Assembly: GCA_020059785.1 (NCBI GenBank)
Contig: JAGVBL010000131.1
Location: 1 to 5,587, forward strand
Reading direction: 5' to 3'
From: Ignavibacteriales bacterium
Lineage (GTDB): Bacteria; Bacteroidota; Ignavibacteria; Ignavibacteriales; Melioribacteraceae
Length of the DNA stretch: 5,587 bases
The number at the start of each line of letters is the position of its first letter. Position 1 is the first letter of the stretch. The notes below the pieces were generated by a model that made no database searches, was not told where the DNA came from, and worked only from the letters and a program-made list of their open reading frames with translations. This document shows, one piece after another, positions 1 to 5,464 of this stretch. A program made the position numbers and the translations under genes.

Positions 1-672
1 ATTGATGGAGAAAAGGTACCGGAAAATGAACTGGATAAATACGAATTAAAGGTTCAAACAAAGATTGATGAATATGACGATACATTGAAAGATTATAAAA
101 AGAATAAGGATGAGTATAAAAAATTTGCAAGAGAATACTCGGTTAAGATGAAAGAGTATCGTGATAAAATGAAAGAGTTCCATAGAGAACATTATGATTG
201 GGATTTTGATTTCGATAGTCATATAGACCTTGATATTTCGGAGCCGGATTTATCGGAATTAAGGGAAACAATGAAAGAATTACGGAAAGAGTTAAAAGAA
301 AATCTTGCTGATGGTTCGATTCCGCCGGTTCATATACCCAAAACAAATATTCCTCCTATTCATATTCCTCCTGTTCCGCCTGTTCATATTGATAAAGAAG
401 AATGGAGAGAATGGAGCGAGAACTTCGAAGATGAGATGGAAGAGTTTAAAAACAAAATGAAAGATCATAATCGGGACATGGAGAAGTTTAATGAGAACAT
501 GAAAGATTTTGGAAAGAATATGAAAAAGTTTGGTGTTGATGAGCTGGTTCTTTCCGAGAATAAAATGGAAGTGAATGGTAAATCTGTTTCAACTGAACTT
601 CATAAAAAATATTTAAACCTCTATGAGAAACATACGGGAAAAAGATTGACGGTAATAATAAAATTAGAATAA
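1..672 (+). CDS. C-terminal part of an unrecognised, charged coiled-coil protein with a proline hinge (5' partial)
   Basis: The frame is open from base 1 and ends at TAA 670-672, so this is the last 223 codons of a longer gene. An internal TTG at 85 could serve as a start, but the upstream codons continue in the same style, so I treat the gene as truncated by the window. Visible parts: codons 1-14 (IDGEKVPENELDKY); a Lys/Glu/Tyr-rich, probably coiled-coil arm at about 15-64; an acidic Asp/Phe patch (DWDFDFDSHIDLD) at about 66-78; a short helix at 83-104; a proline hinge at about 107-130 with four PP pairs in repeats like IPPVHIP; a second Lys/Glu/Met-rich arm at about 131-178; and a tail at 179-213 (ENKMEVNGKSVSTELHKKY). 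Tails of the 'NGK..s.ElhkkY..lyE' type occur, as I recall, in proteins of this phylum, including C-termini of BlaR1-like M56 peptidases. That link is only a guess, and no catalytic motif lies in the window. The gene converges with ruvA. Confidence 0.8.
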   Translation: MDGEKVPENELDKYELKVQTKIDEYDDTLKDYKKNKDEYKKFAREYSVKMKEYRDKMKEFHREHYDWDFDFDSHIDLDISEPDLSELRETMKELRKELKENLADGSIPPVHIPKTNIPPIHIPPVPPVHIDKEEWREWSENFEDEMEEFKNKMKDHNRDMEKFNENMKDFGKNMKKFGVDELVLSENKMEVNGKSVSTELHKKYLNLYEKHTGKRLTVIIKLE

Positions 673-720
673 CTAATTAATGGAAATTTTTAGATAGACC
701 TAAAGTTTTAAGTGACATAA

Positions 721-780
721 TTAGCGTGTCAGACTGAGCATATCCCGAGTTTATCGAAAGATGTCGAAGTCTGACACTAA
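721..780. repeat. Nested intergenic palindrome between convergent genes; probable dispersed repeat and possible bidirectional terminator
   Basis: GTGTCAGACT (726-735) and AGTCTGACAC (768-777) form a perfect 10-bp inverted repeat. It is extended by TTA (721-723) pairing with TAA (778-780) if a 2-nt GC bulge is allowed. Inside lies a second, imperfect stem: ATC 742-744 with GAT 760-762, and CGA 746-748 with TCG 754-756. The inner part resembles an ATCCCGA...TCGGGAT hairpin that has decayed. The outer arms, with GAGC and GTCGA just inside them, match a type of palindrome (GTCAGACTGAGC...GTCGAAGTCTGAC) that I recall as scattered between genes in Bacteroidota-type genomes. It begins 4 nt after the ruvA stop codon and 48 nt after the stop of the left gene, so it could end both transcripts. 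Neither side has a strong T-run, so intrinsic termination is uncertain. Confidence 0.65.
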
Positions 781-784
781 GAAA

Positions 785-1372
785 TTAATTATTCAGTACG
801 GTAAGAGCTTCCTTTACAAGTTCTTCAATTGAAATATCCGGTTTCCTATCAGTAACGGAGCGGACAGAGCGTTCGGCAATTTTCTGATTATAACCAAGAT
901 TTACCAGAGCTGTAACAGCATCACCTCTTACACTTGATATACCGGAAGCAGCACCATCAACAGATTCGGCAAGCGATTCCACTTTATCACGCAATTCAAC
1001 CATCATCCGTTCTGCAGTTTTTCTACCGATGCCGGGGACAGAAATCATCCGCGATATATTTCCGGTCTTTAATGCTTCTTTCAAATCCTCAATTTGAATA
1101 CCCGATAAAATGCTCTGTGCTGTTTTGGGACCGATTCCACTTACACTAATTAGCAATTCAAACATTTCTTTCTCGGCAACAGTATAAAATCCGTAAAGAT
1201 CGAGCGAGTCTTCTTTTACACTAAGATATGTGTAGAGAGAAACCTCGTCCCTCTCGGCAATTTTTTCGAAAGTACTTATCGAAATATTTACAAGATACCC
1301 GACACCGCCAACATTAACAATAATTTTTGTCGGCTTTTTAGAAATTATTTTACCGCTTATATATCCAATCAT
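785..1372 (-). CDS. ruvA: Holliday junction branch migration complex subunit RuvA
   Basis: RuvA is the tetrameric DNA-binding subunit that holds a Holliday junction in a square-planar form and loads RuvB for branch migration. The 195-aa length is normal for the family. The start MIGYISGKI is the typical RuvA N-terminus. The OB-fold domain covers about 1-64, with GGVGYLV at 22-28 and the acidic-pin region KEDSLDLYGF at 53-62 (E54, D55). Two helix-hairpin-helix motifs follow: VSGIGPKTAQSIL (77-89) and VPGIGRKTAERMMVEL (112-127). A linker leads to the RuvB-contacting domain III at about 146-195. The ATG has only a weak purine-rich site upstream (AAGAA region). The 65-bp gap before it (1373-1437) is AT-rich, holds a short direct repeat (ATTTCTC at 1384-1390 and 1393-1399) and shows no convincing promoter. 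ruvA is separated from ruvC by the barrel gene, and ruvB does not follow it, since the next gene is convergent. Confidence 0.97.
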   Translation of the reverse strand: MIGYISGKIISKKPTKIIVNVGGVGYLVNISISTFEKIAERDEVSLYTYLSVKEDSLDLYGFYTVAEKEMFELLISVSGIGPKTAQSILSGIQIEDLKEALKTGNISRMISVPGIGRKTAERMMVELRDKVESLAESVDGAASGISSVRGDAVTALVNLGYNQKIAERSVRSVTDRKPDISIEELVKEALTVLNN

Positions 1373-1437
1373 ATAATATTCTTATTTCTCAGATTTCTCG
1401 ATACAAATTATTAGTTATAAATACTAAAAACAATTAG

Positions 1438-2106
1438 CTAAAATCTGATACCAATTCCAAGACTAATTCCACCAACATTAAAATTCCAACTATTTCCTTC
1501 AGATTCATTATAGCCAGTGCTAGTAACGTTTTGATAAGAAGAAGTGTTTGTATTCTTCCAGTAATTGAATGAATACCCAGTAGATATACTGTATTCAAGA
1601 ACAAAAAGTATCGATTCCGACAAGTCGAGGTTCACACCAATGTTCCCGAGCAAGCCTAACCCATATGAAGTATTGATTGTCTCATAGTTATCTCGGTTTG
1701 GCTGAATCAATTTATTATTGTTTTCATACTTTTGTTTTGACCGATAATAACTTATATAAGGTCCGCCTCCAAAAAACAGCTTTAGTTTTGAAGATAATTG
1801 CGTGTATAACAAATATTGTCCGGTAAATCTTAATGAGTTCTGGAAATAATCAGAATCCCATTCGTAATCATAGGATGGGCTTGAAGTATTTCCCGATTTA
1901 CTAGTTGAATTACTACTATTATAACCCAGGCTTAAATCAGCTGAAATTCGCCATGCTGATAAATTGCTATTATGAATGAGATAAGAAAAACTTATCGCAT
2001 CCATCGGTTTGAATTGGAATTGGATTTCATTGCTGCTACTTTGGTTCTGTGCTAACGTTACCGTTGTTAAGATAAAAGCAAAAAGAATTAAAGAGGATCT
2101 TTTCAT
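1438..2106 (-). CDS. Small outer-membrane beta-barrel protein (hypothetical)
   Basis: The 222-aa product starts with a clear Sec signal peptide, MKRSSLILFAFILTTVTLAQ, with likely cleavage after Ala19. The mature part has no cysteine. It alternates polar and hydrophobic residues in strand-like blocks (IQFQFKP, AWRISADLSLGY, LKLFFGGGPYISYY, GLGLLGNIGVNLDL, SILFVLEYSISTGYSF) separated by Ser/Asn/Thr-rich loops. It ends ISLGIGIRF, with the C-terminal Phe that is a typical BAM recognition signal of outer-membrane barrels. About 200 mature residues would fit a barrel of roughly 8 to 10 strands, like the OmpX/OmpW-type or 'porin family' proteins common in this phylum. No ligand or function can be read from the sequence. 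The start is supported by the signal peptide and by a GGAG site (2112-2115) 5 nt upstream. The gene lies between ruvC and ruvA, where no repair role is expected, and has its own 70-bp leader containing an inverted repeat. Stop codon is TAG. Confidence 0.85.
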   Translation of the reverse strand: MKRSSLILFAFILTTVTLAQNQSSSNEIQFQFKPMDAISFSYLIHNSNLSAWRISADLSLGYNSSNSTSKSGNTSSPSYDYEWDSDYFQNSLRFTGQYLLYTQLSSKLKLFFGGGPYISYYRSKQKYENNNKLIQPNRDNYETINTSYGLGLLGNIGVNLDLSESILFVLEYSISTGYSFNYWKNTNTSSYQNVTSTGYNESEGNSWNFNVGGISLGIGIRF

Positions 2107-2111
2107 TGAGA

Positions 2112-2149
2112 CTCCATAATATTTTAGAAATACAATATAAATATTATGG
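2112..2149 (-). promoter_or_regulatory. Leader inverted repeat overlapping the Shine-Dalgarno of the barrel gene
   Basis: CCATAATATTT (2114-2124) and AAATATTATGG (2139-2149) are perfect 11-bp inverted copies with a 14-nt spacer. In the minus-strand mRNA the 3' arm ends in GG, the first two bases of the GGAG ribosome-binding site (2112-2115), which lies 5 nt before the AUG. A hairpin would therefore partly hide the Shine-Dalgarno. As DNA, the same symmetry could be an operator for a dimeric regulator. The stem is 9 A/U and 2 G/C pairs, so it would be of modest stability. The repeat is seen directly; its regulatory role is inferred. Confidence 0.5.
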
Positions 2150-2176
2150 TTTTATTAAAATTAAACAGTGCAAATC

Positions 2177-2716
2177 TCAATGCACTATAATTTTATCCGG
2201 ATTAGCGTCAACAAACTCTTTCCAGTTCTTACTTTTTCTTACCGGCGTTGTGATTTTGAATGCGTGGCAAATCGCGACAGCCAGGGCATCGCTTTCATCG
2301 AATTTAATTTTTGTTTTTCTAATAAAGAGAAGTTTTCCAATCATGTATTGTACTTGCTCTTTTGATGCTGCGCCGTTGCCAACAACGGCTTTCTTAATTT
2401 CTCTTGGTGAGTATTCTCTTATTTCAAGATCATTATGAATTGCAGCAAGAAGAGATACGCCGCGAGCATATCCAATTTTTAATGCCGATTGAACATTCTT
2501 TCCGTAAAATGATGTTTCTAAAGCAAATTCTTCCGGATGAAATTTCTTTATAAGCAAGTTAAGTTCGTCGTATACAATTCTAAGACGGGGTGCAAACTCT
2601 TTTGTTGAAGGAATTTTTATTATACCGGAGGATATGTGAGTCAATTCATTCCCTTCAAAATCTACAATACCATAACCTGTAAAAATTGTTCCGGGGTCAA
2701 CGCCGAGTATTCGCAT
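2177..2716 (-). CDS. ruvC: Crossover junction endodeoxyribonuclease RuvC
   Basis: RuvC is the dimeric RNase H-fold nuclease that cuts Holliday junctions symmetrically after RuvAB has moved them. The 179-aa length fits the family. The N-terminal MRILGVDPGTIFTGYGI carries catalytic Asp7. FALETSFYGKN carries Glu67, with Phe70 at the position of the junction-stacking Phe69 of E. coli RuvC. KFDESDALAVAICHA supplies Asp140 and Asp143. All four acidic metal-binding residues are therefore present. QSALKIGYARGV (76-87) and EYSPREIKKAVVGNGAASKEQV (101-122) are further family signatures. The ATG begins 2 nt after the yebC stop codon and has no Shine-Dalgarno of its own, which points to translational coupling with yebC. 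The C-terminus extends some 25 residues beyond the DALA motif with a basic tail. Confidence 0.97.
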   Translation of the reverse strand: MRILGVDPGTIFTGYGIVDFEGNELTHISSGIIKIPSTKEFAPRLRIVYDELNLLIKKFHPEEFALETSFYGKNVQSALKIGYARGVSLLAAIHNDLEIREYSPREIKKAVVGNGAASKEQVQYMIGKLLFIRKTKIKFDESDALAVAICHAFKITTPVRKSKNWKEFVDANPDKIIVH

Positions 2717-2718
2717 AA

Positions 2719-3444
2719 TTAATCAACAAAATCCGCATTGGTAAATACATTCTGTACATCGTCACATTCTTCGAGCAATTCAATAAGTTTCATCATCTTT
2801 TCTGCATTATCACCATTTAGTGAAAGATGATTTTTAGCAACCCATTGTAATGATGCATTCTCAACATTATACTTTTTTTCAATAAGTATTTTCCTCACCA
2901 GTTCAAACGATTCCAGGGAAGTAGTAACCACAAAAAACTCTTCTTCTGTTTGTAAGTCTTCTGCACCGGCATCAAGTACAATTTCCATCATTTCATCTTC
3001 GGACTTACCATTTCTCTTTACTGTTATTACACCTTTTCGTTCAAACATCCATGCAACCGAACCGGTTTCACCCATGTTACCGTTTCCCTTACCAAAAATG
3101 TGACGTATTTCTGCTACTGTACGGTTCTTATTATCGGTAGCAACCTCAACTAAAAGAGCGGCTCCGCCCGGTCCGTATCCTTCATAAGTCAGTTCCGAAA
3201 TTTGTGAGCCTTCAAGTTCTCCGGTCGCTTTTTTAATTGCGCGTTCGATGTTATCTGCCGGCATATTTGCAGCTTTAGCATTATCAATTGCAAGCCGTAA
3301 CCTGGGATTTCCATCAGGATCGCCTCCGCCCTGACGAGCAGCTATTGTAATCTCTCTAATCAGCCGTGTAAATATTTTTCCGCGTTTAGCGTCCAGGGCG
3401 CCTTTCTTTCGTCTTATTGTTGCCCATTTGGAATGACCGGACAT
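2719..3444 (-). CDS. yebC: YebC/PmpR-family translation or regulatory factor
   Basis: The protein is 241 aa, the usual length for the family. It starts with the diagnostic MSGHSKWATIRRKKGALDAK and continues KIFTRLIREITIAARQGGGDP (23-43), with NPRLRLAIDNAKAANMP at 46-62 and NIERAIKKATGE at 65-76. The middle domain carries YEGYGPGGAALLVE (87-100) and NRTVAEIRHIFGKGNGNMGETGSVAWMF (107-134). The C-terminus ends EECDDVQNVFTNADF. Members were long annotated as transcriptional regulators. Related proteins (YebC2, human TACO1) have more recently been linked to rescuing ribosomes stalled at proline stretches. The sequence alone does not show which role applies here. A neighbourhood next to ruvC is common for this family. 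It lies 18 bp after recJ and 2 bp before ruvC, so it probably shares their transcript. Confidence 0.97.
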   Translation of the reverse strand: MSGHSKWATIRRKKGALDAKRGKIFTRLIREITIAARQGGGDPDGNPRLRLAIDNAKAANMPADNIERAIKKATGELEGSQISELTYEGYGPGGAALLVEVATDNKNRTVAEIRHIFGKGNGNMGETGSVAWMFERKGVITVKRNGKSEDEMMEIVLDAGAEDLQTEEEFFVVTTSLESFELVRKILIEKKYNVENASLQWVAKNHLSLNGDNAEKMMKLIELLEECDDVQNVFTNADFVD

Positions 3445-3451
3445 AATTATT

Positions 3452-3456
3452 CTCCC
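3452..3456 (-). promoter_or_regulatory. Shine-Dalgarno site of yebC
   Basis: GGGAG on the minus strand lies 7 nt before the yebC ATG, inside the 18-bp gap after the recJ stop codon. It is one of only two clear Shine-Dalgarno sites in the window and supports the chosen start. Confidence 0.7.
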
Positions 3457-3462
3457 GGTTAG

Positions 3463-5184
3463 TTAATTCTGATTGTCTTTTATCTGTATATCCTTCAACC
3501 GTATTTGAGGGAATGCTTTTCCATCTTTATTAATAGATTCGATAGTGTACACAATATCTACCAAATTTTTTTCTTTATCAATACGACCGGCAAACCCACC
3601 AAGATTAAAACCAATTGCATCAAAAACTTTATCATTACCATTCTGCTTAAAACAAGTAACAATATGATTGGAGCCGACAATTCTTGGTGGATAAACTAAC
3701 GAAACATTTTCGCTCATAAATACCGGGCGCATATTACCGGGTCCGAACGGTGCAAATTGATCCAGTATTCTAATAAACTTTGGTGAAATTTCTGAGAAAG
3801 CAAGTTTAGCATCAATATGAATTTCCGGAAGTAAATCACTCTCTTTCATATTTGTTTTAAGAATTGCATTGAAGCGTTTTTTAAACTCTTCAACTTTTTC
3901 TATTTCAACAGCAAGTCCGGCAGCGGCTTCGTGCCCGCCAAATTGCAACAACAAATCTTCACATCCCTGAAGTGCTTCATAAATATTAAATCCCGGAATA
4001 CTTCTCGCCGAACCTTTAGCAACCCCATCAATTGTTGTTAGCATAACTGTCGGTTTGTGAAATTTTTCAACCAATCGCGAGGCAACAATTCCTATTACAC
4101 CCGGATGCCAATCATTATCATGAAGAACTATACCTAATTCAGTTTCAAGATTTATTACTGTTTCAACGATATCGATTGCATGAGAAAATGTTGCTTCATC
4201 AATTGTACGACGTTTTGAATTCTCATCTTCCAAAACCTGAGCTAACTCAACTGCTTTTTGCTGATCATTTGTAGTGAACAGTTCAACAGCGCGGTTTGCA
4301 TCACCTAATCTTCCAACTGCATTTACTCGAGGGGCAATTGTAAATACAATTTGTCCCGCTGTTAAATTGCCCGGTTCCATTCGTGCAGATTTTATTAATG
4401 CTTCTATTCCGGGGCGAGGATTGGTATTTATAATGTCCAATCCTTCTTTAACAAGAACTCTGTTTTCATCAACAAGTGGAACTATATCTGCTGCACCGGC
4501 AAGAGCAACCAGGTCTAAATATTTTAACGCCATATTCTTCTTGCCTATTCTATCGCCAACTGCAGATGCAAGTTTAAAAGCAACACCGGCACCGGATAAA
4601 TGTTTGAACGGATAATTACAACCGGGTTTAATAGGATCCAAAATTGCATGGGCTCTTGGTAATTCTTCTTTTGGCTGATGATGATCGCAGACAATTACAT
4701 CAATTCCAAGTTTGTTGGCATGATCAATCTCTTCAACTGCAGTAATACCGCAATCAACAGAAATTATAAGATTTGTGTGCTGTTCTTTAATATAGTCTAT
4801 ACTCTGTATAGACATCCCATACCCTTCAGTCAATCTATTTGGAATATACGTTTCTACATTTGCACCAAGCTCCTTTAAAAAGAGATACATTAATGCGGCA
4901 GAACAGGTCCCGTCAACATCATAATCGCCATAGACGTAGATCTTTTCGTTATTAGTAAGTGCATTAATAACTCTAATTGATGCCTGATGCATTCCGTCCA
5001 TTAAGAATGGATCGTGTATAGAAGTGAGTGACGGTCTGAAGAAGGACTTGGCTTCAAAGAAATTAGTAATATTTCTTTGGATTAGAATTGAAGCCAGAGC
5101 ATGTGAAATGTTTAAGCTATCGGATAAAGCTAATACCAGCTTTTCATCCGGAGCTTGTTTGAGCTTCCATCGGGTTTTTGCCAT
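3463..5184 (-). CDS. recJ: Single-stranded-DNA-specific 5'-3' exonuclease RecJ
   Basis: RecJ is the metal-dependent DHH-family exonuclease that degrades 5'-ended single strands in RecF-pathway recombination, mismatch repair and base-excision repair. At 573 aa it is close to the E. coli enzyme. Motif I is YGDYDVDG (85-92; Asp87, Asp89, Asp91). A second metal-ligand motif is ISVDCGI (141-147; Asp144). The DHH motif is VCDHHQP (165-171). LAGAADIVPL (228-237) contributes Asp233. APRVNAVGRLG (284-294) closes the DHH core. The DHHA1 domain holds WHPGVIGIVASRLVEKF (359-375), GSARSIPGFN (391-400) and FGGHEAAAG (415-423). The C-terminal part, about 455-570, is the OB-like DNA-binding domain with FAPFGPGNMRPVF (477-489). 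All key acidic and histidine residues are intact. The ATG has no Shine-Dalgarno. A short CCATA...TATGG symmetry (5181-5198) covers it. The gene begins about 25 bp after the 3' end of rnpB on the same strand. Confidence 0.97.
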   Translation of the reverse strand: MAKTRWKLKQAPDEKLVLALSDSLNISHALASILIQRNITNFFEAKSFFRPSLTSIHDPFLMDGMHQASIRVINALTNNEKIYVYGDYDVDGTCSAALMYLFLKELGANVETYIPNRLTEGYGMSIQSIDYIKEQHTNLIISVDCGITAVEEIDHANKLGIDVIVCDHHQPKEELPRAHAILDPIKPGCNYPFKHLSGAGVAFKLASAVGDRIGKKNMALKYLDLVALAGAADIVPLVDENRVLVKEGLDIINTNPRPGIEALIKSARMEPGNLTAGQIVFTIAPRVNAVGRLGDANRAVELFTTNDQQKAVELAQVLEDENSKRRTIDEATFSHAIDIVETVINLETELGIVLHDNDWHPGVIGIVASRLVEKFHKPTVMLTTIDGVAKGSARSIPGFNIYEALQGCEDLLLQFGGHEAAAGLAVEIEKVEEFKKRFNAILKTNMKESDLLPEIHIDAKLAFSEISPKFIRILDQFAPFGPGNMRPVFMSENVSLVYPPRIVGSNHIVTCFKQNGNDKVFDAIGFNLGGFAGRIDKEKNLVDIVYTIESINKDGKAFPQIRLKDIQIKDNQN

Positions 5185-5242
5185 ATTTCAATTTATGGAA
5201 GAACACCGATGATGATTACGTGTCTGTAAGCCGAATTCTGTT

Positions 5243-5259
5243 CCCCGATAAAATCGGGG
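5243..5259 (-). other. P19-like hairpin within RNase P RNA
   Basis: A 7-bp perfect stem, CCCCGAT with ATCGGGG, closes a 3-nt loop. It sits between the P2-type 3' strand (AACTGCC) and the conserved ACAGAATTCGGC 3' core strand, which is where a P19 helix occurs in many bacterial RNase P RNAs. Helix naming is by position and recall, not by a full fold. Confidence 0.6.
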
Positions 5260-5320
5260 CGGCAGTTATTTATCTAGCCACGGCATTACTGCCGCGATCA
5301 AGCGGTCTACCCGAAGGTTA

Positions 5321-5385
5321 TTCTTCCAGCAATGGAAGAAATCGAAGCGAACAACTTCGAACCGAAAAACCGGATATTAACCGGT
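5321..5385 (-). other. Cluster of three extra hairpins in the P15-P17 region of RNase P RNA
   Basis: Three consecutive stems are seen: TTCTTCCA 5321-5328 with TGGAAGAA 5333-5340 (8 bp, 4-nt loop); TCGAAG 5342-5347 with CTTCGA 5355-5360 (6 bp, 7-nt loop); ACCGG 5369-5373 with CCGGT 5381-5385 (5 bp, 7-nt loop). They fill the segment between the conserved GCAAGG (5410-5415) and GGGTAG (5307-5312) blocks. That segment is 97 nt here, against about 39 nt in E. coli as I recall its sequence. Confidence 0.65.
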
Positions 5386-5435
5386 CAAGTCGGAATCCCT
5401 TCTGCTCGACCTTGCACCAGGTGGGGTTTGCCCTG

Positions 5436-5464
5436 TCCCGCTTTAACGGGATCCCTTTAAGGGA
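5436..5464 (-). other. Two tandem similar hairpins in the P13/P14 region of RNase P RNA
   Basis: TCCCGCTTTAACGGGA (5436-5451) and TCCCTTTAAGGGA (5452-5464), given on the plus strand, are two adjoining palindromes of the same design, TCCC(G)-TTTAA-(C)GGGA. They follow the P13-like CCGAT/ATCGG stem (5468-5484). An alternative pairing of GTCCC 5435-5439 with GGGAC 5461-5465 would enclose most of both in one longer helix. Confidence 0.6.

Noticed and set aside
143..346. Minus-strand open frame within the left gene
   Set aside because: It is antisense to a frame with strong protein-like composition and has no start signal or family signature of its own.
319..390. PP-rich hinge of the left gene as a functional target of the nearby YebC (proline-stall relief)
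   Set aside because: The idea is tempting, but isolated PP pairs are common, the genes are convergent, and nothing in the sequence links them.
1373..1437. A separate promoter for ruvA, using the AT-rich gap and the ATTTCTC direct repeat
   Set aside because: No convincing -33/-7 or -35/-10 pair with correct spacing could be placed; the repeat is only two copies of 7 bases in AT-rich DNA.
2106..2438. Plus-strand open frame over the ruvC 3' end and the barrel leader
   Set aside because: It overlaps ruvC antisense, and ruvC is certain from its catalytic motifs. There is no ribosome-binding site or recognisable product.
5243..5259. CCCCGAT/ATCGGGG hairpin as a transcription terminator
   Set aside because: It lies upstream of the conserved 3' strand of RNase P RNA (5226-5241) and has no following T-run in the transcript direction, so it is an internal helix of the RNA.
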